From NCBI GenBank assembly GCA_947184155.2, contig CAMXCT020001840.1:1-64000 (forward strand): DNA of 64,000 bases, written 5' to 3'. The translations under genes and the position numbers were made by a program. This stretch comes from Cladocopium goreaui (Eukaryota > Sar > Dinophyceae > Suessiales > Symbiodiniaceae). The notes under the pieces were generated by a model. That model did no database searches and was not told where the DNA came from. It worked only from the letters and a program-made list of their open reading frames with translations. Shown here in pieces: positions 34,801-46,569 of the stretch. The number at the start of each line of letters is the position of its first letter. Positions within the stretch are counted from its first letter, which is position 1.

Positions 34801-37800
34801 CATGTTTCCTCATCTGTTTCATCACTGCAATGTCTTTGTCCGCTGCTGCACTCTCAATCGCCGTGTTGCAGAAGACGCCTCATGGAAGCACGTGTCGTGT
34901 ATAAACATGTACTTCTATGCGCGTGCGGTTTTGCTGTATATATTATAAAAACAAACGGACTTTGTATTTATATTTATATATATATATGCATCTGCATATG
35001 CATATTAACACATATAAATGCACATTTTATAACACGATATAATTATACATATAATATATATATATATGTGTACTATGCGTATATGTGTTCTTGTTGCTAT
35101 CAATTAAACAGCATATGCAATCAGCGATTTCATCCCTTGAAAGGGATTCTGGGTGTAGATATGTGTAGATCAAAAACTTTTCTGCGGTGTGGTGTTCACT
35201 TGGGAAAAAATGGGCGTAGCTCGCCAGGAGATGTTCGGCAAACGAACTTTGTGATGCATGAATTTCATTGAATTTCTGCATGAATGAACATGAATGATCA
35301 TGCATGGCACTTTGAAACAAAAAATACTTGTGTGCATGCACTGTTGCCCAAATGCAACGACCGTCTATATCAAACGTAATAATTAATGATAATCTTTCAA
35401 CAGGGATTCTATCTCTTTCTCTGTTTGTTTGTCCTTCCATCAGTCTGTCCACGCGGCTGCATGCATGTGCATGTGCACAAATATCCTGCATCCTAGCAGT
35501 CCTAGCAAGCCACATGCGGCGTAACCGCGTAACCAAAACAGCAACAGAATCTGACTGGTGATGTCGGTGATGCAAACCACTGACAGCAATACCCGCCGAC
35601 TGCCAATCAAACAGAAGTGATGCGCACAATCACACTGCATGCCAAATTTGAACAGAAACATACAGAAACAATAATATCAATAGTGAGATAATTTAATTGA
35701 CTTGGTTGGGGCTCGGGTCAACAAAAAGGTAGGATGGTTGTGAGCAAAAAGGCTGCGCACGGTCTTTTTAGTACTGTCAAAGGAACTATCTAACTATCAG
35801 CAGTACGTCTATTGCAAGCCCGGTTGAATCCTGGTTGGTGGCTTGTGTAGGATGAGGATAAGACAAACATATCTTTAATTAAGTAACATTGGGCTATGGC
35901 GGCTAGGGAACTACGGAAACAGAATATGGTGGTGATGAGTTGATGAGGTTGGAGGCGCTCATCAAGCTGCAATGAACGAAATACGTAGCGTCAATCCTGA
36001 GAGGAGCCTTTGCAATGGCAATACGGGGTCTCTGAGCTTGCACCTGTTTTATGCTCTTGGGGACAGTAGAATCTAGTCACTGTAATCGAAGAATCTAAGC
36101 AATGGCTCATAATTAGCATGATTAGCATGCAACTTCGATGCATACAACACGACTTCGATGCATTTACAACTACAACTCGTGCTGTAGTCTCCGGTATGCG
36201 TATTCGTCAAAGCCGTCATGCCCCAAATTCACAAATTGAACCCCAGCGCTGATTTTCACAGGACAGAAATCAGAAACAATATTCAAATCAACAACTAATG
36301 TATAATCATCGTTGAATTTTGTACCCGCTATTGCTATCGCACGTGAAACTCAGGCAGCTGACGCTACCTTTTGTGATCAGAACTTGCAAAGCAAGCCAAA
36401 GATGGAGAGATGTCCAGAAAGTCCCTGTCCCTTCTCTACGGATTTGCGACACGCAAAATCATACTACGACTATGGAGAACATGAGCATATTTGCCAAGTT
36501 CAGCACGTATTTTTCCAGTATCCAAGCTTTGTCTTGTTTTCGCTTTCCATCTGATTAAAACATACTAATATTGATATTGTATCTTCCATGGTTGGAGTGG
36601 AAGTGTGGCCTGCTTGCAGGCCACATTGCTGCCATCTGCGACACCTTTCTCTCCCATGTTGCGCCCTGCGTAATCATACGGAATCTGCATCTCCAGGTTC
36701 TGAAACTTGTTTCTTCTTTTGCATCGGCCATTTGAATTCTGGGAGCATGTTGTGGCAACGGAACCTCTGCAAAGGCAATTGTTTGCAATTAGTATCAATT
36801 GCAGTAGTTGTGTGGATTCGTGTTGGGTCTTTGACAATTTGATTAACAGTGGCGGATTTCTCATGATTTTTGCTCAAACAAGTGACGAAGGGAATGACTT
36901 TGCCCACACAAAAATGATCAAACATGTTCAGTGGACGCTGCTCTGCGCGCTACAGGTCTGGGACGCGTGATAACTCATACTATGCTCATACTCAAAGAGC
37001 ACATAACTAATCATCAATTCTTGTTGGTACGGTATTGCCAGACCGCCAAACCACACACAAACACGCAGTCAATCCATGTTAGTCCAATCATCAATATTCT
37101 CTGCGCTATTCTGACCCTTCAGATGGTTGGTTGATTCTTGCTAGGACAATAGCTGGACATAGCTGGACTATGTAGCTATGTTGGAATGGACAATGGACAC
37201 CTCATAGTCTTGAAGATTGCAGGGATTGAACATGTCGGATGTTCTTTGTGTGTGAAGTTTGACAAAGTGATCAGCTCAAAAGCAGGCCACGCATATCCAC
37301 GCATGGGCACAATGACAGCAATTAACATACGTATATATATAATTAGAATTAATTATATATATATATTATCCATATGTAAAGGAAGCCTCCCCATCGCAGA
37401 AACAACGGTTTGAAAGAAGATTCACACAACGAATTTCAGTCTCTTTTGCGTCCAAGTTACCTGTCACCACGTTCACAACTGTGAATACCTGAAATGATCA
37501 AACTGTGTCATAAAATATGGTGAATCAAAAGTCTCCCTTGGCACGAGGACAGGTGAGCGGTCGTTTCAACCACGTGCACTTGCTTTGAACATTGAACATG
37601 TGGCATGTTGGTGAAGATCCCTTTTTCATTGTTGACCATTGTTGGGATCAGGTTGGGATTGGTCCAATTCTTCGTCAGGTTCCAGGTGCCAGTCTGGCAG
37701 CGTCTATTCTTTGATTATGTTCGTGCCTCATATTGTGTTGGCGCTTTTTGTTGGGGATCCGCTAATTACCTCTCTGCAAAGGACATATGTACACATATGC

Positions 37801-40275
37801 ATACCATTGCATAAATGCATAGAAAATCATAGAACATCATGGAACATTGCATCTATTTTCGTGGGCACCGTTTCTGCACACCTCTGCATTTCTTGCCGCC
37901 GCGCCAGTTTCATTTCAAAGGCAAGTAATTAAGTTCTGTGGCATGCTGTCACCGTTTCCTTCCATGCCAAGCTGATTATCATCACACAGCAAGATAGGCA
38001 TGAATCGGCATGATCTGAATCCAACATGGCTTCATCAAATCGCAGCCGCTTCTTCTACCAAGAGACAGTAATCACGATTTACAAGAGCAAAGCTGCAACT
38101 GCAACAGGGGAGACCTCTTGCAATGGTATGAGCGCGTCATCCCAATCGATGCCACCAGAGATCGCCATGAAAAGCGTCAACATCGCTTCTGGGACGCTAC
38201 TCCATAACCTGCTGTACGTGAGGTTGCTGCACTCTGGGGATGCGTTCAGGTCGCCTGTTTCCACAATAGCTTGGTCCCGGCAGTAATCTGACCTAAGCGC
38301 AGGCTCACCGCACATGGTGAGACCTGTACACTGCACATGACTGTACTATATCATACTATATCATACTATATCATACTATATCTATCGACTATATCTATCT
38401 GCTTGGGAGTGGAACCCTGCTTTTGGAGAAGGAGACTCTGCGGCAAGGGCTGCCATTATCCAAGCCAGCCAAGGACCAAACACGTCGGTAAACACTTAAC
38501 ACTCAACAGGTCCGTTTCATGATGTTTCATCTGTCTCTCAATCATGCTAGCTGAGTTGCACAAGCTGCGTCAAAAGAACGCCGAAGCTGTAGAAGAGAAG
38601 CACCAGCAAGACTATGGTCCAGAACAGTGATGCTATGCTGCTCATGATGGACCTCCGATGATCGTCATGCTGCCGCAACAAACGGAAAAGTATAGGAAGC
38701 ACATGTGCAGTACATCAAAACATCTGCGACCTCACGTATTCCAGTGATTTCCAGTGTCTGCCAAGTTGCAGCAACAGTGTCCGCAAAGCCCCCACATACC
38801 GAAAGAGGCGCATGACTCGCACCCCGCGCAGCGCACGTGCTAGGCGGATTGGGCGCATGAAGCGTAAATGACTTGGACTCACCTGGCATGCCACAGATCG
38901 TAGATGCAGATGCCGCGAAAGTGATCGAAAGTGCCTACCTTTGGTTTTCGTGGCTTTAGCTTCCCTTTGTCCAGAGAGTTGCTTCATGGCAAAACACAGC
39001 AATAGAGAAACCATGCCGTTCATGGACCTCTCTTGGGCTTGCATGCAGCATAAAAATTTGAAGCTGCTGGCAAAAGCACAATGATGATCAATGATGCAAA
39101 ATGCGCGTGAAATTGCCTGTGGAACCCAGCAAAACCAAGCGCAGGACATTTCTAGAAACTGTGTAAACATCATCAAACATCTATTTGCATCTATTTGCTA
39201 CAAATGCGGACAGTGCTCGTGCTTGCCTGGGATGTTCCTGTCGGAGAGCTTGCCAGGAAGCTAGTGCCAGTTTCTAGAGCTGACCTTGAAAGAGAGCATC
39301 AGACTCAAGGAGAAGCTCTGAGAAGCACGATCACATCATTCTGAAGCTGCACTCATAGGTACCGGTACAGCTATACTATGTATCCATATATATATATATA
39401 TGCGTGTGTGTGTGATGATTATGAACATTACAATATGTATATATATATTCCATATGCCATATGATTTCGTAATATAATGTAATATATGTATATGTAATCA
39501 ATATAATATATGTACAGTATATGGGAGTCCTCACTCTACTGATATCTGATGTGCGCCCCCTTGCTGCGTGCATCTGCTCCAGTGCGGGCCAGGTTGCAGG
39601 GCTACAATAATGACATCAAAAATGTTCCAAAGCCAGTCCCCGCCGCAAACAAACTTGTAAATCCCATTTGCGGTGACGTTCACCTGGCATGCAGCAAGCT
39701 AAAAATCGAAAGTGCGGTTGTCCCCAAGATTCTCAGTAATAGCTGCATAGCTGATTGCAATGCGCCAGGGCACAATGCGTCCAAACACTTGAGACCACGT
39801 AGTGATCTAATGATCTAGTGATAAAAATCGTTAAAATTCCGAGAGAGAAGGCAATTGACGTTTGTCGGGCACGGAAGCCTGAACTTGCCAACAAGCCACA
39901 GCTAATTCCATGATAAAAATAATGACCACAATCAGGTTCATGTAGTCAAAGTACTTGGGAACGTCATTTTGTCCAACCTTCGCCGCAATGTCAACCTCAA
40001 TTCCTAGAGACACGAGGTTAAACAGAATGACGAACCTCAGTTGGTCATGCAAATGCTTCAGATCCTTTAGAAGCTCACGCTTTGAACGCCATGCAATGCC
40101 AAGAAAAAAAACAAAGTGCAGCATAGTGCAGTATAGTGCAGCATAGTGCAGCATAGTGCAGCTAGCGCGCATGATGCCATAGATGAAGACTTGAGATCGC
40201 ATGATCCAATCGGCTATGGCTGACGGTGAGTTCAGCTCTCGGAACTCCTTAATCAGGGCATGGCTGTACGAGACC
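31810..40275 (-). CDS. Voltage-gated cation channel with EF-hand tail, spliced, incomplete 5' end
   Basis: Exons on the minus strand, in order: 40275-about 40168, 40079-39885 (S1-S2), 39683-39606 (S3), 38882-38736 (S4), 38669-38552 (S5), 38287-38083 (pore), 37488-37461 (part of S6), 34595-34510, 33923-33863 and 33522-33446 (EF-hands), 32316-32154 and 31893-31810 (terminal, TAG). Phases agree across S4-S5-pore and across the last five exons. S4 has eight Arg at every third residue, the pore reads TLFMAISGGIDW, and S6 reads VFTVVNVVTG. This is one ion-transport domain with a cytoplasmic calcium-sensing tail, in the plasma or an internal membrane; ion selectivity is unclear. Missing: the N-terminus, the S3-S4 linker, the first half of S6 and the segment between S6 and the EF-hands. 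Confidence 0.8.
32154..32316 (-). CDS. Channel gene, exon after EF-hands
   Basis: Reads KSLDVAKMGFENQITKEA. The preceding exon ends HGP plus GC, so the join gives the junction GPA-KSLDVAKM typical of these tails. The donor is AAG/GTATCT. Confidence 0.7.
33446..33522 (-). CDS. Channel gene, EF-hand exon
   Basis: Reads IIDSDGSGFIDVDEFVTGC: a canonical EF-hand loop with D-S-D-G-S-G-F-I-D-V-D-E. It joins in phase with MTLFQ of the previous exon. The donor that preserves the frame into the next exon with the expected residues is GC/GATCC, a GA donor. Confidence 0.85.
33863..33923 (-). CDS. Channel gene, exon between the EF-hands
   Basis: Reads LSSFLQSMGIDTEDVMTLFQ, the linker and entering helix of the second EF-hand. 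The donor is CCAG/GCATTG (GC type), required for the join to IIDSDGSG. The introns on both sides hold simple repeats, including GTGTCTCAAC units at 33955-34010. Confidence 0.8.
34510..34595 (-). CDS. Channel gene, first EF-hand exon
   Basis: Reads VLKNVFREIDEKSNKSITME then DLEALLAK. It is an EF-hand-like loop, but D-E-K-S-N-K-S lacks some ligands, so calcium binding is doubtful. The donor GTATTG leaves AA, and the next exon supplies G to complete Lys. Confidence 0.75.
37461..37488 (-). CDS. Channel gene, part of S6
   Basis: A 28-base exon between TTTCAG and GTAACT reading VFTVVNVVTG, the conserved Asn-containing second half of S6. The exon that should supply the first half was not found. Confidence 0.6.
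38083..38287 (-). CDS. Channel gene, pore exon
   Basis: Reads YCRDQAIVETGDLN, a Cys-containing pore turret, then SVPEAMLTLFMAISGGIDWD, the pore helix and selectivity loop, then EVSPVAVAALL leading to S6. The donor is CTT/GTAAAT. The filter SGGIDW has one acidic residue, as in cation channels of the sodium/calcium type. Confidence 0.85.
38552..38669 (-). CDS. Channel gene, S5 exon
   Basis: After TTGCGGCAG the frame reads HDDHRRSIMSS, then IASLFWTIVLLVLLFYSFGV. It is exactly in phase with the S4 exon. To keep the frame into the pore exon the donor must be GC type (CTCA/GCTAGC, or the earlier CA/GCTTGT). Confidence 0.85.
38736..38882 (-). CDS. Channel gene, S4 voltage-sensor exon
   Basis: A 147-base exon between ATGCCAG and GTGAGG. 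It reads LRFMRPIRLARALRGVRVMR then LFRYVGALRTLLLQL. Arg occurs at eight successive every-third positions, a very strong voltage sensor. Confidence 0.9.
39606..39683 (-). CDS. Channel gene, S3 exon
   Basis: Reads VNVTANGIYKFVCGGDWLWN then IFDVII after the acceptor ATGCCAG. The W-N-x-F-D pattern is the conserved S3 motif of voltage-gated channels. The donor is uncertain (GTAGCC is assumed). Confidence 0.75.
39885..40079 (-). CDS. Channel gene, S1-S2 exon
   Basis: Reads LRFVILFNLVSLGIEVDIAA (S1), then YFDYMNLIVVIIFIMELAVA (S2), with the conserved Glu in S2. The acceptor is GTTCAAAG after a T-rich tract; the donor is CAA/GTTCAG. An upstream exon at about 40168-40275 reads ALIKEFRELNSPSAIADWIM. 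Confidence 0.75.
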
Positions 40276-40279
40276 CTAC

Positions 40280-41950
40280 AATCTACTGGAGCACTAATTC
40301 AAAATCCACGTACAACCTGTACCACCAGTAGCAACAACAAAAACAACAAGACAAAACAAGAAAAACAAGAACAGGACCAAGACAAGAACAAAACAAGTAC
40401 GGCCACACTACCTTGCTGAGCATGGCGACGAGTTCAAATTAGCTATAGGGAGCGTGTATCTGCCGCTGACCCTCGGACTCTACAAAAATGGCAGAAAAAA
40501 ATGAACAAAATCAACATACGGCTAGAGAGAAGTGTTTGGGATGCAAAGTGTGTTCAGTGTGTTGTCTCGAGGGGTAGGGGCCATGGTGTTTGCTACAAGT
40601 ACTGTATGTCGTCAGCTATTTGTTACTAGTCAGTTATTTAAACTATATAGTATAGGTTTAGAAAAAAACTGTATCTAGCGGCGATTTTGAAACGCGGTTT
40701 GATAAACATCGGAGCTAGGCACCCTTCCGAATGCACTGCATGCGGTCTTTATTTTGTTTCTTGAATGTAACTGTTCCAGAAAGTTCCAGGCAGTTAATTA
40801 TATACTGCAAATTCTGAGGCCGTGAAACACCTGGCAAATTATGGCAAACAACAACATCCAAACATGCTCAAACATGTATGCCCAAGATATCCCAAAATCA
40901 GGTGGCCCCACGGATGCTCAAGAGATGCTCTTGACAACTTGAGGGCTACCGAAACAGAAACGTATGAAACGCGGCATTTGCTCTGTACTGGGTTTCTGAT
41001 GTTTCTGTTCTGCTAGCTCGCAAGAGAGTTCACTGCCCCTATATCTAACACCATGCCTCAGAACCTTTCTGCACACAGCATCACCGTGGTGCAGAGCTCA
41101 TTAATGTCAGAACAATTTTTGCATCATCAATCCGTATTGCCGATGAGAATTTAAGTGGCACCGACTGGCGGGGCAAGCATGTAGTTTCATCATTTTCTAT
41201 TTTCTACCAAATTCATGTTTTCTGATGTGTTTACTTTGACTTTGTCCCTTTTTCTGGTCATGCCTGTCATGCCTGAATGAACACGAGTCCAGAAACAAAC
41301 GCAAGCAAACAGTAATTACACGACACGAGAACGTGGCAAGAAAAAATGACTATATAGTTTCCTGTAGGCAAATGACAAAAAGGACCATTGAATAGAACAA
41401 GCGATTACAAAATAATGACAACAAAATGGGAAAGGAAGAATAACAGCCCGAAGGCGCAAAAAAAAACAACGCATTTATGACAATGCCTAACAAGAAGAAA
41501 AATTGAATTTTCAGTCATCAGGCCGAATCAGGCCTGATTTTTTAGTGAATTTTCTGTAAAATGACCCCGGGCTAGTTTCAGAATGCACTTAGATCGACTT
41601 ATCTAGATTGGGGCCCCTGTTATTTGCACAATTACTGGAGGCTCTTGTGGTTTTTGTGGTTCTTGCACTTCGAAAACTCTGTGCCGCTGTGCTTCTGTTG
41701 CGTGGTCTGAGCTCAAAGACGCCGAGTTCGCGTGATGTTTGCCAAAGGCTATTCTCTGGGGGTCCTGCGCATGGAGACTTGCAGCTCCTTAGCAGCTCTT
41801 TAAGCATACCCGACATGCCTCGAGAATTCAAAATTGCAAAAGGAAATTTGAACAAAGGACGGGCAGAAATGCAAATGCAACCGTGGCAGTTGCCAATGAA
41901 AATGCATTGCTTCGTGTGATCCCCACTGTGGCGTGTTTCTTGGAAAAAAA
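40280..41950. other. Region upstream of the channel exons
   Basis: No firm gene. A CAACAA/AACAAG-rich stretch lies at 40325-40395. The minus strand at about 41600-41790 has a mildly protein-like frame (RHRVFEVQEPQKPQEPPVIV) ending in TAG, possibly an N-terminal exon of the channel or of another gene. No splice link could be shown. Confidence 0.3.
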
Positions 41951-41959
41951 TGTGACGGT

Positions 41960-42290
41960 CTATCGGGCATTCTATCTGACGTTCTATGTGGCATAATATC
42001 TGGTGTTCCATCTTGTTTTCTGTCTGACATGTGTTTTGACATTCTATCCGACAGGAAAACCGACAGTCTACAATATCCGGAACTTTGTTTGCCACCAATT
42101 TTGACATTCCATCTGACATTCCATCTGACGTTCTATCTGGCATTCTGTTTGACATTCTATCTGACGTCTTACCTTCTTGGACACATATATTCTGGGATTC
42201 TATCTGGCATATTTTCTAACGTTCTATCTGGCATTTTATCTGACATTCTCTCCGCCCATCTATCTGACATGTGTTTTGACAAGCCAACAT
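41960..42290 (+). repeat. ATCTGACATG minisatellite, first block
   Basis: Degenerate units of TTCTATCTGACATGTT and ATCTGGCATTCTATCTGAC type. It is broken off by unique DNA at 42290 and resumes at about 42780. Confidence 0.85.
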
Positions 42291-42299
42291 GACCGAAGT

Positions 42300-42372
42300 A
42301 GTCTAGGAAAACATTATCGAAGTAGACACCCCATCCTGAGGGGTTGTCCTGGAAACCATCGGTGTAGATATG
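42300..42372 (-). pseudogene. RNase H fragment of a retroelement
   Basis: The minus strand reads HIYTDGFQDNPSGWGVYFDN, which fits the first strand motif of RNase H (Y-T-D-G-S...G-W-G) in LINE polyproteins. A stop lies shortly upstream in the same frame and the ATCTGACATG array begins shortly downstream, so only a fragment remains. The surrounding unique segment 42290-42780 is probably the rest of the decayed element. Confidence 0.45.
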
Positions 42373-42779
42373 GAATGGAGGGGAAGAGTAGAAGATTGTG
42401 GTTGAAGATCAAAAGGGGATAATGCGGTGGACTGGTATTGAAGTTTTGCATCAAGGTAGGAGAAGTCCCTGAGGGAAAAGAAAGGGAGTTGAACCGAGCA
42501 GGGAGGGAGAAAGTGACGTGAAACTACGGTAGGGAAACGTGTGGGGGAGAGGAGATGTGGAAAGAGCATGATCGAGGACTGCGTAGGTGTCAGTGGTGGG
42601 AGCTGTGAATGGGGGGGGGCGTCTTGAGAAATTTCTTGATACGCAACAAGTTTATCGGGTTTTGATGGGAATTTGGATGACCGATAGACGGTTCATTGTC
42701 CTGGAGAAAGTCTGTCATGAATGCATATGAATGCGGGATTAGTATGGGGAAGAGAGTCGTCATCAATGGTTGACATGTT

Positions 42780-44195
42780 AATTGAAATTCCTATCTGCCG
42801 TTCTATCTGACATGTTGTCTCAAATTTCTATCTGCTACTCTATCAAGCATGCTATTTGAAATTTATATTTGCCATTCTACGCGACATATTATTTGGAACT
42901 TCTGTCTGTCATTCTATCTGACATGTCTTTTGAAATTACTATATCCGCCATTTTCTGACATGTTAATTGAAATTTCGATCTGCTATTCTATCTGACATGT
43001 TTTTGAGTTTTCTATCTGCCATTCTATCAGGAATTCTGTTTGACATTCTTTCTGGCATCTTATCTTCTTGGGCACATATATTCTGACATTCTCTCCAGCA
43101 ATCTATCTGACACGTGTTGTGACATTCTATCTGACATGCTGTTTGAAATTCCTATCTGCCGTTCTATCTGACATGTTTTTTGAAATTTCCATATGCCATT
43201 CTATCTCACATGTTTTGTTTTGAAACTTCTGTCTGCTACTCTATCTGACATGCTGTTTGAAATTTCTATCTGCCAGTCTATCTGACATGTTGTTTCTGCT
43301 ACTCTATCTGACATGCAATTTCAAATTCCATCTGCAACTCTATGTGACATGTTTTGCTTCAAATTCTCTATCTGCCATTCTACCTGATAGGTTTATTGAA
43401 ATTTCTATCTGCCATTTTACCTAAAATGTTATTTGAACCTTCTGTCTGCCGTTCTATCTGGCATGTTGTTTGACCTTTCAATGTGCCATTCTATCCAACA
43501 TGTTTCTTTTGAAATTTCTAGTTGCCATTCTGACTTGCATTTTGGATTGAAATCTCTGTCTGCCATCCTATCTGGCATGTTATTTGAAATTTCCTCCTGC
43601 CATTTCCATCTGACATGGTCTTTGAAACTATTACCTGTCATTCTGTCTGTCATGTTCAATGAAAAAATACCTGCCGTTCTGTCTGAAATGTTGTTTGACA
43701 TGTTTATCTGCTACTCTATCTGACATGTTGGTTGGAATTTCTATCTGCCATTCTCTCTGGCATGTTAGTTGAAACTGCTTTCTGCCATCCTATCTGACAT
43801 GTCTATTGAAAGTTCTATCTGCCACTTTATCCGACATGTTATTTGAAATCCCTATCTGCCACTCCATCTGACATGTTTTTTGATTTTTTTTTGAAATTTC
43901 AATCTGCCATTCTACCTGGCATGTTTTTCAAAACTTCTATCTCCCATTCTGTCTGACATGTTATTTGAAATGTCTATCCGCTACTCTATCTGGTATGCTG
44001 TATCTGCCACTGTATCTGACATGTTGTTTGAAAATTCTATCTGCCATCTTATTTGGCAAGTTAATTCATTGCAAATTCGATATGCTACTCCAGCTGACAT
44101 GGTGGGCGAATATCTATCTGCCATTCTACCTCACGTTTATTTGACATTTCTACCTGCTACTCTACCTGACATCTTGACTTGAAATTTCTACCTGC
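42780..44195 (+). repeat. ATCTGACATG minisatellite, main block
   Basis: About 30 degenerate units of 40-50 bases, each like TGACATGTT-TGAAATTTCTATCTGCCATTCTATC. ORFs across it are repeat by-products. Confidence 0.92.
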
Positions 44196-44284
44196 AATCA
44201 ACCCAGCATACAACCCCAATAGCAAAGTTTCACATCTCCGTTGACGCCAATTTGGTATTGTCTGGGGCGCCGTTTTACTCCAAA

Positions 44285-44545
44285 AACAAACTGTTTCTTC
44301 AATACCACCAAAACATCACCGGAACACCACCGAAACACCACCGGAACACTGCCAAAACACCACAAAAACATGAGCAAGACTCAAAACATCACCGAACACC
44401 GTCAAGACTTGCAGACACGCCGCCAAAGTGCCACCAAGACGCCAACGACCACCGAAACACAATTGAGAGACCACCAAGACACCAGCAGGAGGACAGACAC
44501 CATCAACCATCAGGACTAACACCATCAGGACAGACACAACCAATT
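44285..44545 (+). repeat. CACCGAAACAC array, left block
   Basis: Units such as ACACCACCGAAACACCACCG, becoming GACACCAGCAGGACAG near the end. A second block with the same unit and orientation lies at 47865-48190. Confidence 0.85.
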
Positions 44546-44624
44546 CCCGAAAGGGCCCGCGCAGGGTTTTTGTTTTCCCAAAAAATTGCTGCCGGCATAC
44601 TTTGTCATGATACCATTTTCCCGT

Positions 44625-44845
44625 CACCATCATCACAACACAGTCAGTACAGACATCCACCATCATCAAAACACCACGTCATCATCGTCATCATCATCAC
44701 TTTCTTCTTCATCTCCATCATCATCATCATCATCATCATTTTCTTCAACTTCATCATCAGCATCTTCTTCTGTTTCATCAGCCATGCCCGCGTCATCATC
44801 ATCAATAGTAGTAGTCATCATCATCATCTTCTTCTTCAACATCCT
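44625..44845 (+). repeat. CAT trinucleotide array, left block
   Basis: CATCATCATC with CTTCTTC interruptions. A second CAT array in the same orientation lies at 47580-47815. Confidence 0.9.
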
Positions 44846-44869
44846 CACTTTAGTACATCTACAAAAAGA

Positions 44870-45400
44870 AATTTATGTATACAGGTGTAGATGCAAAGCA
44901 TGAATCTTACTGACAGGCGTTTCAGTGCAGATTCAAAGGCGCAGGTTGGCAGAGAATCTTCTTTAATACAGCTACCAAACGAATATATGACATATGCAGG
45001 TGTAGTGCGGAAGATATATAGATGCAGGCGGAAATCGTTTTTTGGAAACGAAAAGTGGGTATATTCAAGTGTGAAGTGGCAGATGTAAAGACGCAGGTGG
45101 AAATAAATTTCTTACAGACATCTACAACCTTGATTGTTTCTAACTTTTCTCTTCGAGCGGCAGGGCAGCGTGGATTGATTGATGTCCACGAAACGCAACC
45201 CTTTCGCACGAAATGTCGATCGTCATACATTGAGGTCAAATTGCAAGGTGGGTTTGTCCTGGGCCAACCCTTTCCCACGAAATGCGCCTCGACCATCAAA
45301 AGCTGTGGTGAAACTGTGATTTTGCATATGCTTGCTGAATTCTTTGCGCCAAAGCGTGTCCGCCACAGGAAATAATTCAGTAGCATGTCTGTGTGAAAAT
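44870..45400. other. Low-copy sequence with short repeats
   Basis: Contains GCAGGTGTAG and GCAGGCGGAAAT-like units to about 45115, then about 280 bases with CCCTTTCGCACGAAATG and CCCTTTCCCACGAAATG as a two-copy repeat. No recognisable gene. Confidence 0.4.
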
Positions 45401-45409
45401 GCCCGTAGC

Positions 45410-46565
45410 TAAAAACCCTTCGTGCACATGCATTCCTTTCTCAGCGTAAAATCATCTCTCTGTAAAAGTGTTTGCGTGTAAAAAGACGTCTCTCTCTGTG
45501 CAAAGGTGTCTCCGTGTAAACTATCTCTGTGTAAAAGCACAGCATGTGTGATCAAAGGCATCCCTGTGACAGAGCATGCGTGTATGTAAAGAAAATGCGC
45601 GCAAAATGAACACCGCCGTGTCAAAGTATTTGCATCTAAACTTGCCTGCCACTGTGTGTCAAAGTGCCTCTTTGTAAAAGTGTTTGCGTGCAAAGGAATG
45701 TCCGCGTAAAAGAATGTGTGCGTAAAGTGTGCTGCAGATGTATTAACATGTAAAAACACCTGTGTAAAGCATCTCTGTGTAAAGGTGTAAAGGTACCTGT
45801 GTGAAAACCCGCCTGTGTCTAAAGTTTCTCTTAGAAAAATCACCTCTGTGTAAAAGTATTTATATCTTAAAGCACCCGTGTGTAAAAGCATCTCTGTGTT
45901 GAAAGTATCTCTGTGTAAGAGCACCTGTAAGTATATAGAAGCATCCCTTTGTGAAATCATCTCTCTGCGTAAAACCGTCTCTGTGTGAAGGCCCCTCCCT
46001 GTGTAGAAGCCCTTGTATGTAAACGCATCCATATGTAAAAACAAAATGGATGGAAACTTGATTCCCAAATGGCTTGAACCCTCTCCCAAATCGTGCTTCC
46101 AGCCTCACCTATGTAAGAGTACCTCTTCCTAGATGCGTCCTAGTCTAAAAGCGCCTGTGTGTAAAAGCTCCCTCCGAAAAGGTATCCGTGCAAAAATCCT
46201 TTTTGTAAAAGTATATGTCTCTAAAAAGACGCCTTTGTACAAATTTTTCTGTGTAAAGAACATCTCTACATAAGAGTATTTTCTCTAAAACATTCTGCGT
46301 GTAAAAGCTCATGTGTGTTAAAAGAAGCACGTGCGTGTAAAAGCACCCCTCTGAAAAAGCATCGCTGTGTAAAGGCATCTGTGTGTAGAAGTACCCATGT
46401 GTCTGTGTGTAAAAGGTTTTCTTGTATAAAAGATTATAAAAGCATCCGTGTGTAAAAACACTTGCGCATGAAGGTATTTGCCTGTAAAACCATCCCTGGG
46501 CAAGAGCATGTACATGTGTAAATGCCTGTGTGAAAACATGCCTTTATGAAAGCACCTCTGCGTGA
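45410..46565 (+). repeat. GTGTAAAAGCATCT minisatellite
   Basis: Degenerate units of about 25-35 bases built on TCTGTGTAAAAGCACCTGTG. The long minus-strand ORF across it is a repeat by-product. Confidence 0.9.
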
Positions 46566-46569
46566 AAGT

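Noticed and set aside
37639-37932. Hydrophobic plus-strand stretch (SLIMFVPHIVLALFVG) as the missing S6
   Set aside because: It is on the opposite strand to the channel gene and has no S6 Asn motif.
45409-46089. 226-codon minus-strand ORF
   Set aside because: Translation of the GTGTAAAAGC minisatellite (TQRCFTQ, LHRDTF).
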